The translations under genes and the position numbers were made by a program. Positions 27,601-36,031 of a stretch of DNA of 59,689 nt are shown in pieces. This DNA comes from an uncultured Roseburia sp. (lineage in GTDB: Bacteria > Bacillota > Clostridia > Lachnospirales > Lachnospiraceae). Below the pieces are notes generated by a model. The model did no database searches, was not told where the DNA came from, and saw only the letters and a list, made by a program, of their open reading frames with translations. Location of the stretch: contig CAKNLF010000001.1 in NCBI GenBank assembly GCA_930989305.1, forward strand, positions 1 through 59,689. Direction: 5' to 3'. Position 1 is the stretch's first letter. Every line of letters begins with the position of its first letter.

Positions 27601-28398
27601 TTACAGTTTTTCAAACCGGGGTTTTCGCTCTTTAAAATACGTATAATAGGTAAATCCGCATTTTTTCAGGATATTTTGGGCTTTTGTAAATTCATAGGCA
27701 AAATATTCGGGACTGTGGGCGTCTGATCCGATAGTGATGATCTCGCCGCCCAGATCGTGATACCGTTCCAGTATATCTTCGTGAGGGGAGGGATGTCCCA
27801 GTCCGTAGCGGAATCCGCTGGTGTTCAGTTCCAGTCCGATGCCTTTTTCAATGAGACACCGGAGGATCTCGTCTATGATCTCTTTGTGCTTTTCATAAGT
27901 ATAAAACCGGTTCCGGTTGGGGCCATAGCGCACTACATAGTCCAGATGGCCCAGGATATCAAATTCACAAAAGGCCTGAATATTATCATAGACCGCCTGG
28001 AAATAGGCTTCATAAGCTTCTTTTTCCGTCCTGCCCTGAAAAAATTCCGGATAGCAGGGATCCAATCCATCGGCCACATGCACAGATCCAATGACAAAAT
28101 CAAAGGGATACTGCTGCAGAAGTTTGTGAAAACTGTCGGCCAGCCAAGGCTCCAGTCCCAGCTCCACGCCTATATGCAGTTCAATCTTTTTTGCGTACCT
28201 TTCTTTCAGCCTGCGCAGTGCCGCAATATATGCGGGGACATCCAGTTCAAACTGTTCTTCTGCATGGTTATACTCCATATGATCCGTAAAGCAGATATGG
28301 GAAAAATGATCCCTGAGCGCCTGCCGGATCATTGTGACCGGTTCTGCCTGACTGTCCGGTGAAAAGGAAGAATGCATATGAGAATCGATTACGTTCAT
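27601..28398 (-). CDS. PHP-domain phosphatase, histidinol-phosphatase family (paralogue)
   Basis: 265 residues with the same metal motifs: IDSHMHSSFSPDS, CFTDHMEYN, GVELGLEP, GSVHVADGLDPCYPEFFQG, GHLDYVVRYG and IGSDAHSP. It aligns along its whole length with the plus-strand neighbour, so the pair is an inverted tail-to-tail duplication or two separately kept paralogues. It is downstream of mnmA on the same strand, 17 nt apart, so probably co-transcribed. Substrate unknown. Confidence 0.87.
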   Translation of the reverse strand: MNVIDSHMHSSFSPDSQAEPVTMIRQALRDHFSHICFTDHMEYNHAEEQFELDVPAYIAALRRLKERYAKKIELHIGVELGLEPWLADSFHKLLQQYPFDFVIGSVHVADGLDPCYPEFFQGRTEKEAYEAYFQAVYDNIQAFCEFDILGHLDYVVRYGPNRNRFYTYEKHKEIIDEILRCLIEKGIGLELNTSGFRYGLGHPSPHEDILERYHDLGGEIITIGSDAHSPEYFAYEFTKAQNILKKCGFTYYTYFKERKPRFEKL

Positions 28399-28415
28399 GT
28401 CTGTCTCCTTATCTT

Positions 28416-29492
28416 TTATTTTTCCGCTGTCTGGATCACGCCGCCGCCCAGCACCACATCTCCATCGTAGAGTACTACCGACTGGCCCGGCGTCATAGCC
28501 CGCTGGGGCTGGTCAAATTCGCATTTTACCAGTCCGTCTGTTGTGGCGCTGACCGTACAGTCCGCCCCTTTATGGGCATAACGGATCTTGCCTGTGGCCC
28601 GCATCCGGTCCTTTGGAGGCAGGGCCCCCATCCAGTTAAAATCTGAAGCGTACAAGGTCCGTCCAAACAGGTCCTCGTTTTCTCCCAGGACTACTTCGTT
28701 GGTATCCGGACAGATCCGGGTCACAAAGGCTCTGCTGCCTAGGGCGATCCCCAGGCCCTTGCGCTGGCCGATGGTGTAATGGATGATCCCTTTGTGCTGT
28801 CCCAGGATCTTTCCGTCCCGGTCTACAAAATTGCCCGGGCGGATCTTGTCTCCCCCCTGGTAAGCTTCTATGAAAGCTCCGTAGTCATGATCCGGTATGA
28901 AACAGATCTCCTGGCTGTCCGGCTTGTCCGCCACATGCAGGCCGATCTGCTCCGCGATCTTGCGAATCTGCGGCTTTTCATATCCACCAAGGGGCATCCG
29001 GGTATGGGCAAGCTGTTCCTGGGTCAGGTTGTAAAGGGCATAGGTCTGGTCCTTCTGATCCGCAGCCGCCCGGCACAGGGCGTACCGTCCATTTTCCAGC
29101 AGACGGATCCTGGCATAATGTCCCGTTGCCACCAGATCCGCGCCGAAATCCGCCGCCCGCTTCAGCAGCGCTTCCCATTTGACATACCGGTTGCACACCG
29201 TACAGGGATTGGGTGTCCTGCCTCTGAGATATTCCGCCGCGAAATAATCCATTACGTGGGTTTTAAATTCCCGGCAAAAATCCAGAGTATAATGGGGGAT
29301 ATCCAGCTGTCGGGCCACTTCTTTCGCCTCCGCCGCGGCCTGGATGCTGGGACATGCTTCATCAGGCACTCCCGATTCTTTCCAGTGCACCATAGTCACG
29401 CCGATCACTTCATATCCCTGCTCTTTTAAAAGATACGCTGCCACAGAGGAATCTACGCCCCCGGACATGCCGATTACGATTTTTTCTTTCAT
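28416..29492 (-). CDS. mnmA: tRNA-specific 2-thiouridylase
   Basis: 358 residues. N-terminal PP-loop GMSGGVDSSVAAYLL binds ATP; catalytic cysteines are in NPCTVCN and DSQEICFIPD; C-terminal beta-barrel domains complete the enzyme. It thiolates U34 of Lys, Glu and Gln tRNAs. The neighbouring cysteine desulfurase supplies sulfur directly, as with YrvO-MnmA of Bacillus. GGGAGG precedes the ATG. Confidence 0.97.
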   Translation of the reverse strand: MKEKIVIGMSGGVDSSVAAYLLKEQGYEVIGVTMVHWKESGVPDEACPSIQAAAEAKEVARQLDIPHYTLDFCREFKTHVMDYFAAEYLRGRTPNPCTVCNRYVKWEALLKRAADFGADLVATGHYARIRLLENGRYALCRAAADQKDQTYALYNLTQEQLAHTRMPLGGYEKPQIRKIAEQIGLHVADKPDSQEICFIPDHDYGAFIEAYQGGDKIRPGNFVDRDGKILGQHKGIIHYTIGQRKGLGIALGSRAFVTRICPDTNEVVLGENEDLFGRTLYASDFNWMGALPPKDRMRATGKIRYAHKGADCTVSATTDGLVKCEFDQPQRAMTPGQSVVLYDGDVVLGGGVIQTAEK

Positions 29493-29540
29493 ATTGCTAC
29501 TGATCCTCCCGTATCAGGATGTAATTGCTCTTTCGTTCCC

Positions 29541-29595
29541 GCGTCGGACAGACCCACTGGCCCATACCGTTTTGTCTGCCGACGCTTTGTTTTTT
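29541..29595 (+). terminator. Terminator-like hairpin on the plus strand between desulfurase and mnmA
   Basis: gcgtcgg-a-cagac (29541-29553) pairs with gtctgccgacgc (29574-29585), then TTTGTTTTTT on the plus strand. No plus-strand gene is upstream, so it may stop antisense transcription; on the minus strand it is only a hairpin between the two genes. Confidence 0.5.
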
Positions 29596-29632
29596 AATAT
29601 AGCAGACAACCTTTGAAAAAACAAGCCGGCCT

Positions 29633-30769
29633 TTACAGATACGATACTGCCTTTTTCAGTTTTTCCACCGTAATGTCGATCTCTTCTTTTGTATTTTCCT
29701 CTCCCAGTGTCATGCGCACCGCGCCGTAAGCCGCCCTGTCGTCTCTGCCGATGGCCTTTAACACATGGGAGGGCCGGCTGCTTCCCGTAGAGCAGGCGGA
29801 TGCGGATGAGACGCAGATGCCTTCCAGATCCAGCATAGCGGCCACAGCCGCCCCGTCCACCCCGGGAAAGCTGACGTTTACATTGCCCGGAAGCCGCCGC
29901 AGAGGATGGCCGTTTAAGATACTGCCCGGAATCTCTCCCAGTATCCGGCGGATCATATAATCCCGCAGCCGGCACAGACGTGTGATTTTTTCCTGCATAT
30001 TTCTGCAGGAAATTTCCGCAGATGTTCCCAGCCCTACGATCCCCGGTATATTTTCCGTGCCGGAGCGCATACCTTTTTCCTGTCCTCCGCCGGTCTGCCA
30101 GGGATCCAGTGTGTTCTTATCCCGTATATATAAAAATCCGGTGCCCTTGGGCCCGTTGAATTTATGGCCGCTGGCAGTAAGAAAATCTCCGTGAAAAGCG
30201 CCGGGATAGACGGGAATATGGCCGTATGCCTGGACAGCGTCTGTATGCAGCAGCACCCCGGCCCGGGATGTGATCCGTCCGATCTCCCTGAGAGGCTGAA
30301 TAGTGCCGATCTCATTATTGGCGTACATAATAGAGACCAGTATCGTCTTTCTGGTAATGGATCTTCTCAACTGAGCCAGATTTACCATCCCCTGGCGGTC
30401 CACATCCAGATATGTGACCTCCATGCCCTGTTTTTCCAGATCCCCGCAGGTTTTCAGCACCGCCGGATGCTCGATCCTGGTGGTAATAATATGGCTGCCT
30501 TTATGCCGCCACTTTTCTCCGGCCTGGCGCAGCACCCAGTTGTTGCTCTCCGTGCCGCCGGATGTAAAATAAATGGTATCTTTTGGCACCCCCATTGTGT
30601 CCGCTATCTTCTGTCTGGCTTCTTCCATGGCTTCTTTGCTGTCTTCCCCAAGTTCATAGCCGGAGGAAGCATTGCCGTAATATTTCCCGTAAAATGGTAA
30701 CATCGCCTCCACTGTCTCGGGAAAAGGACGGGTAGTGGCGGCGTGATCCAGATATATCATTCTGTCCAT
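29633..30769 (-). CDS. Cysteine desulfurase (NifS/IscS family, YrvO-like)
   Basis: 378 residues. PLP enzyme of fold type I: YLDHAATTRPFPET at the N-terminus, TSGGTESNNWVL, the PLP lysine in TASGHKFNGPKGTGFLY, and the active-site cysteine loop SSASACSTGSSRPSHVL. It releases sulfur from cysteine as a persulfide. The start is set at the ATG 30769 with GAGG 7 nt upstream; the GTG at 30781 overlaps that ribosome site. With mnmA downstream (gap ~140 nt), its job is probably tRNA thiolation. Confidence 0.94.
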   Translation of the reverse strand: MDRMIYLDHAATTRPFPETVEAMLPFYGKYYGNASSGYELGEDSKEAMEEARQKIADTMGVPKDTIYFTSGGTESNNWVLRQAGEKWRHKGSHIITTRIEHPAVLKTCGDLEKQGMEVTYLDVDRQGMVNLAQLRRSITRKTILVSIMYANNEIGTIQPLREIGRITSRAGVLLHTDAVQAYGHIPVYPGAFHGDFLTASGHKFNGPKGTGFLYIRDKNTLDPWQTGGGQEKGMRSGTENIPGIVGLGTSAEISCRNMQEKITRLCRLRDYMIRRILGEIPGSILNGHPLRRLPGNVNVSFPGVDGAAVAAMLDLEGICVSSASACSTGSSRPSHVLKAIGRDDRAAYGAVRMTLGEENTKEEIDITVEKLKKAVSYL

Positions 30770-30837
30770 AGGAATCCTCACTGTCTGTTCTTAGTTTTTA
30801 TAATTTTTCATATACTGATAAAAAACGGAGTTTTTCT

Positions 30838-32133
30838 GTGAATATTCAGTCTCTGCTGAAAAATAAACTTCTGACAGGCACCCTGCTCCTTACCCTGGCA
30901 GGAATTGTCAGCCGCTTTATCGGTTTCTTCTATAAAATATTCCTATCCAGAACAATTGGTGCGCAGGCGCTGGGAATTTACCAGCTGATCTTTCCTGTTT
31001 TCGCGTTTTCTCTTTCCATCTGCTGCGCCGGGATCCAGACTGCCATCTCCCGTTTTACCGCCTCCAGTCAAAACAAAAAGGAGGCCCGGCTGTACCTGTA
31101 TCTGGGAATGGCTTCTTCCCTGGCTCTTGCTTTTTTGTGTTCCTTTTTGATCTATGAAAACGCGGACCTGATCAGCCGGTATCTGCTGGAAGAGCCCCGG
31201 TGCGGACCGCTTCTTCGGATCATGTGCCTGGCGATCCCCTTCGCGGCTCTTCACTCCTGTATCAACGGTTACTATTACGGGTTGAAAAAAGCCGGGATCC
31301 CTGCGTTCTCCCAGCTCCTGGAACAGTGCGTCCGGGTGGCGGGCGTCTATTTCCTGTGTTCCATCCTGACAGAACAGGGCCGGCCTCTCACTGCCTCTGC
31401 CGCTGTCTGGGGAATCCTTATGGGAGAAGTGGCGTCCGCGCTTTTTTCCCTTACAGTAGTCCGGTTTCAGAAAGGAGCAGGGCGGATACGCCGGGTACTG
31501 TCCAACCTGAAATCCATGGCCGTGCCCCTTACTCTGAATCGGGTAGCTTTAAGCTTCGCCCAGAGCGCTGAGACGATCCTGATCCCCATCAGCCTGAAAG
31601 ATTTCGGCTACAGCGCCGCAGATGCGCTGAGCATCTACGGTATTCTGACCGGGATGGTGCTGTCCACCATTATGATGCCCGCTGTACTGAGCAATTCCCT
31701 GTCTGTCATGCTGCTTCCTGAGATATCCAAAGCCCAGGCCTGCCGTCAGGAAAACCATATCCGGGGCATAATAAAAAAGACCGCAGAACTTTCCTGTGTT
31801 CTCGGTCTTTTGTGTACACTTGGTTTTCTCCTGACCGGAGATTTTATCGGCCGCCAGCTGTTCCACAACCACCTGGCAGGGGTATATCTGAAAACGCTTT
31901 GCTGGATCTGCCCGTTTATTTTTCTGGGCAGCACTCTGTGCAGCATCCTTCAGGGACTTGGGAAACCCGGAACCGTGCTGGCCGTCAATATCTGCGGCTG
32001 CGCTGTGCGTATCTTCTTTATCCTGTTCCTTGTTCCCTTTATGGGAATGCGGGGATATCTCTGGGGCATGCTGGTGAGCCAGATCGCAGTGTCTGCCTTA
32101 TCCTGGCTGTTCCTGCGAAAAAGCTGCTTTTAG
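30838..32133 (+). CDS. MOP-superfamily flippase, SpoVB/MurJ-like
   Basis: 431 residues, about 12-14 membrane spans. The opening TGTLLLTLAGIVSRFIGFFY and KIFLSRTIGAQALGIYQLIF is typical of SpoVB/YtgP-type transporters that flip lipid-linked wall precursors. It starts with GTG at 30838, with CGGAG 8 nt upstream; a TATAAT lies at 30799-30804. It is divergent from the desulfurase and its 3' end overlaps the convergent aminotransferase gene by 36 bp. SpoVB acts in spore cortex synthesis, but vegetative MurJ-like roles are also possible. Confidence 0.85.
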   Translation: MNIQSLLKNKLLTGTLLLTLAGIVSRFIGFFYKIFLSRTIGAQALGIYQLIFPVFAFSLSICCAGIQTAISRFTASSQNKKEARLYLYLGMASSLALAFLCSFLIYENADLISRYLLEEPRCGPLLRIMCLAIPFAALHSCINGYYYGLKKAGIPAFSQLLEQCVRVAGVYFLCSILTEQGRPLTASAAVWGILMGEVASALFSLTVVRFQKGAGRIRRVLSNLKSMAVPLTLNRVALSFAQSAETILIPISLKDFGYSAADALSIYGILTGMVLSTIMMPAVLSNSLSVMLLPEISKAQACRQENHIRGIIKKTAELSCVLGLLCTLGFLLTGDFIGRQLFHNHLAGVYLKTLCWICPFIFLGSTLCSILQGLGKPGTVLAVNICGCAVRIFFILFLVPFMGMRGYLWGMLVSQIAVSALSWLFLRKSCF

Positions 32134-33282
32134 ACGTCTCATGGCTTCCTCTATGGTACTGCGGGGTGCCGCGATATTCATCCGCATAAATCCGGAGCCC
32201 TCTGCCCCGAACATAGTGCCTTCATCCAGCCAGAGCTTTGCTTCATAGCGCATTTTTTCTTTCAGCTGCTCATCGCTGTATCCCAATGAGCGAAAATCCA
32301 TCCAGATCAAATAGGTTCCCTCCGGCTGGATCAGGCGGATACCCGGAAGCTGCTCCTTCAGGAAGTTCCTGACGTACTGATAATTGCCTTCCAGATAAAG
32401 GAGCAGCTCCTCCAGCCATTCCTCTCCTGTCTCATAGGCGATCCGGCAGGCTTCCAGCCCGAACATTCCGGCTCCGAAGCTGGCGCAGGCGTTTAGTTCT
32501 CCAAGGAACTGCCTGCGCAGGGTTTCATCGGGGATGATAATATTGGACGCCTGCAGGCCTGCCAGATTAAAAGTTTTGCTGGGAGCCGTGCAGATCACGG
32601 ACTTTTTGACCAGTTCTTCCGGCAAGGTGCCATAAGGGGTATGGACAAACCCCGGGCGTACAAAGTCGCAGTGGATCTCATCTGCGGCCACGATCACCTG
32701 GTATCGGCTGCAGATTTCCGCTGCGGCCGTAAGCTCTTTTCTGGTCCACACCCTGCCTACCGGGTTATGGGGACTGCACAGGAGAAACAGCTTCACATTG
32801 TTTTCCCGGATCTTTTCTTCCATATCCTCCAGATCCATGCGGTATGTTCCGTCTTTCAGCACAAGAGGATTGTTGATCACTTTCCTGCCGTTTCTTTCGA
32901 TCACGTTTTTGAAGGGATAATAAACAGGCTGCTGGATGAGCACACTGTCTCCGGGCCTGGTAAATGCCCGGACCGCCGCTGCCAGGGCAAAAACCACCCC
33001 AGGCGTGCTGATCACCCACTTTCGATCTGTTTTCCAGCCGAATCTTTTCTGAAACCAGCCGGTCACCGCGCTGTAATAATCCGCTGTTCTTCCGGTATAT
33101 CCGTATATGCCGTGATCCGCCAGCTCTTTCAGTCTCTCCTTTACTTCCGGAACAGTTTCAAAATCCATATCCGCCACCCACATGGGCAGGGTATCTTCCG
33201 GCAGTCCCTGTTCTTTAAAAAAACAGTACTTTTCACTGGCTGTATTTCTTCTGTCAATGACTTTATCAAAATTATATTTCAT
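32098..33282 (-). CDS. MalY/PatB family pyridoxal-phosphate aminotransferase/C-S lyase
   Basis: 394 residues. MWVADMDFETVPEV and GIYGYT near the N-terminus, SPHNPVGRVWTRKEL, ADEIHCDF (PLP aspartate) and CTAPSKTFNLAGLQASNI with the Schiff-base lysine are hallmarks of the MalY/PatB group, which cleaves cystathionine or cysteine conjugates. AAAGGAAAA precedes the ATG. Its last 36 bp overlap the convergent flippase gene. Cystathionine beta-lyase is the likeliest activity; the exact substrate is not readable. Confidence 0.92.
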   Translation of the reverse strand: MKYNFDKVIDRRNTASEKYCFFKEQGLPEDTLPMWVADMDFETVPEVKERLKELADHGIYGYTGRTADYYSAVTGWFQKRFGWKTDRKWVISTPGVVFALAAAVRAFTRPGDSVLIQQPVYYPFKNVIERNGRKVINNPLVLKDGTYRMDLEDMEEKIRENNVKLFLLCSPHNPVGRVWTRKELTAAAEICSRYQVIVAADEIHCDFVRPGFVHTPYGTLPEELVKKSVICTAPSKTFNLAGLQASNIIIPDETLRRQFLGELNACASFGAGMFGLEACRIAYETGEEWLEELLLYLEGNYQYVRNFLKEQLPGIRLIQPEGTYLIWMDFRSLGYSDEQLKEKMRYEAKLWLDEGTMFGAEGSGFMRMNIAAPRSTIEEAMRRLKAAFSQEQPG

Positions 33283-33351
33283 TGGATTTTCCTTTCCCTG
33301 ACCATATCAAAACTTTCCCTGTCTCTTCATGGGCCGGCCCGGTCTTCCATA

Positions 33352-33412
33352 TGCAAAAAAACCGGACCGCCCCCGGCAGGGATGATCCCCGCCGGGACAC
33401 AGTCCGGCCCCT
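33352..33412 (-). terminator. Terminator after efp
   Basis: A long two-part stem (ggccggact with agtccgg, and cccggcgggg with the opposing cctgccggg) is read on the minus strand and followed by eight T. It lies about 20 nt past the efp stop. Confidence 0.85.
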
Positions 33413-33430
33413 GAGCCTGTCCGATTTTTA

Positions 33431-33988
33431 TTATACTCTGGACAGATATTCTCCGCTTCTTGTATCGATTTTAATCTTGTCTCCCTGCTCTACAAACAGA
33501 GGTACATAAACGGTCGCGCCTGTTTCCACAACAGCCGGTTTTGTCGCGCCTGTTGCTGTATCGCCTTTGAATCCCGGTTCTGTCTCTGTGATCTCCAGCT
33601 CTACGAACATTGGCGGTTCTACCGCGAATATGTTTCCGTTGTGGGAAAGCATCGTTACGTTTTCATTCTCTTTTACAAATTTGAGAGCGTCGCCAATGGC
33701 GTCCTGAGCCATAGCGATCTGATCGTATGTTTCTGTATCCATGAAGTAATACAGATCGCCGTCATTATACAGATACTGTTTCTCTGTTCTGTCAATACGA
33801 GCCTGGGGACATTTTTCCGTAGGGCGGAAAGTTTTCTCCACTACGCCGCCGTTCTTGATATTTTTCAGTTTTGTTCTGACAAATGCGGCACCTTTTCCCG
33901 GTTTTACATGCTGAAATTCAATAATCTGATAAATATTATTATCTAATTCGATTGTAATACCATTTCTGAAATCGCCTGCTGAAATCAT
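33431..33988 (-). CDS. efp: Elongation factor P
   Basis: 185 residues, three OB-like domains. The domain I loop [19 protein letters not shown] carries the conserved Lys that relieves polyproline stalling, and the C-terminal [17 protein letters not shown] is the family ending. AGGAGG lies upstream of the ATG. It sits downstream of rpiB by 76 nt and is followed by a strong terminator. Confidence 0.98.
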   Translation of the reverse strand: MISAGDFRNGITIELDNNIYQIIEFQHVKPGKGAAFVRTKLKNIKNGGVVEKTFRPTEKCPQARIDRTEKQYLYNDGDLYYFMDTETYDQIAMAQDAIGDALKFVKENENVTMLSHNGNIFAVEPPMFVELEITETEPGFKGDTATGATKPAVVETGATVYVPLFVEQGDKIKIDTRSGEYLSRV

Positions 33989-34064
33989 TCAAACTCCTCC
34001 TTACCAATAAATGGGCATGAATTGCCCCTATCTCTAAATATTCTATAATAAACAACTGGATATT

Positions 34065-34508
34065 TCAACCTTTTTCTTCGATAGCATGAATCAGATCGAT
34101 CCGTTTCTGGTGACGGCCTCCTTCAAACTCCGCGTTCAGATACGCGTCCAGGATATCTTTTGCCGTTTCGATCCCTATGATCCTGGCCCCGAAAGCAATG
34201 ATATTGGCATTGTTATGTTCCTTTACCAGCCGGGCTGTGGTAGGCTCCGAACATACAGCCGCCCGGATTCCTTTGACTTTGTTAGCAGCTATGGAGATTC
34301 CCACCCCTGTGCCGCAGATCAGCACGCCGCAGTCAGCCTCTCCTCCTGCTACCGCCCTGGCTACCTTCTCCCCGTACTCCGGGTAATTGCAGCTCTCAGC
34401 TCTGTCAGTTCCCATGTTCACCACTTCATGTCCCAGTTCTTTCAGATACGCAGCCACTTCCTGCTTCATAGCTACTGCCGCGTGATCGTTTCCTATTGCG
34501 ATTTTCAT
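34065..34508 (-). CDS. rpiB: Ribose-5-phosphate isomerase B
   Basis: 147 residues. GNDHAAVAMKQEV at the N-terminus, CNYPEYGEKVARAV, then LICGTGVGISIAANKVKGIR with the catalytic Cys, and EHNNANIIAFGARIIG. It interconverts ribose 5-phosphate and ribulose 5-phosphate (or allose phosphates in some members). The ATG overlaps the yqeG stop by 4 nt. Confidence 0.95.
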   Translation of the reverse strand: MKIAIGNDHAAVAMKQEVAAYLKELGHEVVNMGTDRAESCNYPEYGEKVARAVAGGEADCGVLICGTGVGISIAANKVKGIRAAVCSEPTTARLVKEHNNANIIAFGARIIGIETAKDILDAYLNAEFEGGRHQKRIDLIHAIEEKG

Positions 34509-35116
34509 CTCAGTCTCCCTTCGCTGTTTGTATATCCCTCATCCTTGTTATGGTTTTCTTTTTTCCTGTAACGCTCCAGAAGACTCAGGGGCGTGTTCGG
34601 ATCCTGTCTGCCAAGTTTTTTCGCGTATCTGCGGTATCCCAGCAAAACCACTGCCTCCAGCCTTCGCTTCAGCACGATCTGGATTTCTTCCTTCCAGTGG
34701 ATCTTTTTTACCATGATCGCAGGGATGCCGGTCCTTTTGGCGCCATAGATATCCGTAAAGATCTGATCTCCGATAAAAAGCGTATTCTTCCGGTCTGTTC
34801 CCATGATCTCCATAGCCTTCTCATAATTTGCCACGGAAGGCTTGTGGGCATCACAGATATATTCCACATGCACGCTGTCGTTAAACATTTTCACTCTTGG
34901 TTCCTGATTGTTTGACAGCAGACAGCAGGAAAAACCCAGTGCTTTCAGCTCCTGAAACAGCGCTTCCGCCTGGGGCGTCGCAGGCGCTCCGTGGGTAACC
35001 AGCGTATTGTCAATGTCAAAGATCAGCCCCCTGTATCCATCCTGATACAGTTTCCTGAAATCAATCTGATAGGTACTGTCAATATACATATCCGGATAAA
35101 ATCTTTTTAAACACAT
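34505..35116 (-). CDS. yqeG: YqeG-family HAD IIIA phosphatase
   Basis: About 203 residues from the ATG at 35116. Motif I is GLIFDIDNTLVTHGAP, followed by LLSNNQEPR (motif II) and LFIGDQIFTDIYGAKRTG (motif IV). YqeG proteins are conserved in Firmicutes; family members act on phosphate esters, and the physiological substrate is not settled. A longer reading frame to 35206 lacks a ribosome site and covers the hairpin region. Overlaps rpiB by 4 nt. Confidence 0.85.
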   Translation of the reverse strand: MCLKRFYPDMYIDSTYQIDFRKLYQDGYRGLIFDIDNTLVTHGAPATPQAEALFQELKALGFSCCLLSNNQEPRVKMFNDSVHVEYICDAHKPSVANYEKAMEIMGTDRKNTLFIGDQIFTDIYGAKRTGIPAIMVKKIHWKEEIQIVLKRRLEAVVLLGYRRYAKKLGRQDPNTPLSLLERYRKKENHNKDEGYTNSEGRLR

Positions 35117-35186
35117 GAAAAACAGTTGTCCTTTCTGCGGCTGCCCGTCTCCCCCAAAAAGCAGCAGCTCTGATATCTTATCATAA

Positions 35187-35228
35187 ATATATCTCAAAAG
35201 CCACAAAAAAACAGCCTTTGAGATATAT
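35187..35228 (-). other. 12-bp stem-loop between nrdR and yqeG
   Basis: atatatctcaaa (35187-35198) pairs with tttgagatatat (35217-35228). There is no clear T-run after it on the minus strand, so it may be a weak terminator or an mRNA processing site. Confidence 0.4.
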
Positions 35229-35231
35229 CGC

Positions 35232-35684
35232 CTATTTATCCAGCATTTTTTTCAATTCGTTCATAAATGTATTAACGTCTTTAAACTCCCGGTAAACAGA
35301 AGCAAATCTTACATATGCCACCGCGTCGATCTCCCGAAGCTTATCCATGACCAGCTCACCGATCACATTGCTTGGGATCTCCTTTTCTTCCATATTGAAT
35401 ATTTCTGTTTCCACTTCATCGATCAGATGGCTGATCTGGTCCACAGAAACCGGCCTCTTATGGCAGGCCCGCAGTACGCCCGCTTCCAGCTTGGCTCTGT
35501 CATACTGCTCTCTGTTATTGTCTTTTTTGATAATGATCAGCGGTATGGTCTCCACTTTTTCGTATGTAGTAAAACGCTTTCCGCATTCATCGCACAGACG
35601 TCTCCTCCTGATGGAAAAGTTATCGTCCGCCGGTCTCGAATCAATGACTCTTGTATTGTCATTTCCGCAAAAAGGACATTTCAT
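35232..35684 (-). CDS. nrdR: Transcriptional repressor NrdR
   Basis: 150 residues. N-terminal zinc ribbon CPFCGNDNTRVIDSR and LCDECGKRFTTYE, then an ATP-cone domain (IIKKDNNREQYDRAKLEAGV). It represses ribonucleotide reductase genes in response to (d)ATP. It lies 53 nt downstream of the YlmC-like gene. Confidence 0.97.
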   Translation of the reverse strand: MKCPFCGNDNTRVIDSRPADDNFSIRRRRLCDECGKRFTTYEKVETIPLIIIKKDNNREQYDRAKLEAGVLRACHKRPVSVDQISHLIDEVETEIFNMEEKEIPSNVIGELVMDKLREIDAVAYVRFASVYREFKDVNTFMNELKKMLDK

Positions 35685-35737
35685 CCGGTAATCCTCCTGT
35701 GTTTTCAGCTGTATATGTTCACGGATACAGTTTCATT

Positions 35738-35992
35738 TTACATCTTGTATCTGACTTTTTCAAGGCATACATCCACAAGGATAATGTCCGGCCCGATCCG
35801 GACGATTTTGTCCCATCCGATGACATACTCACAATCCCGCCCGAACATTCCCAGCCATCTCGCCGGGCCTTTTATGACCATGGCATGGATCTTTCCCGTA
35901 CATTCGTCAAATTCCAGATCGTCCACACAGCCCAGGTTCCTGCAATCGCATACATTTACTACTTCTTTGTTATGAAATTCGCAAAGTCTCAT
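35738..35992 (-). CDS. YlmC/YmxH-type PRC-barrel sporulation protein
   Basis: 84 residues, a single PRC-barrel: MRLCEFHNKEVVNVCDCRNL, GCVDDLEFDE, and YVIGWDKIVRIGPDIILVDV. Family members are small proteins conserved in endospore formers. It sits between ychF and nrdR. The precise role is not known to me. Confidence 0.85.
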   Translation of the reverse strand: MRLCEFHNKEVVNVCDCRNLGCVDDLEFDECTGKIHAMVIKGPARWLGMFGRDCEYVIGWDKIVRIGPDIILVDVCLEKVRYKM

Positions 35993-36031
35993 AAAAAACC
36001 GCCGTTTTTTATTAACATATGCGGATTTTGA

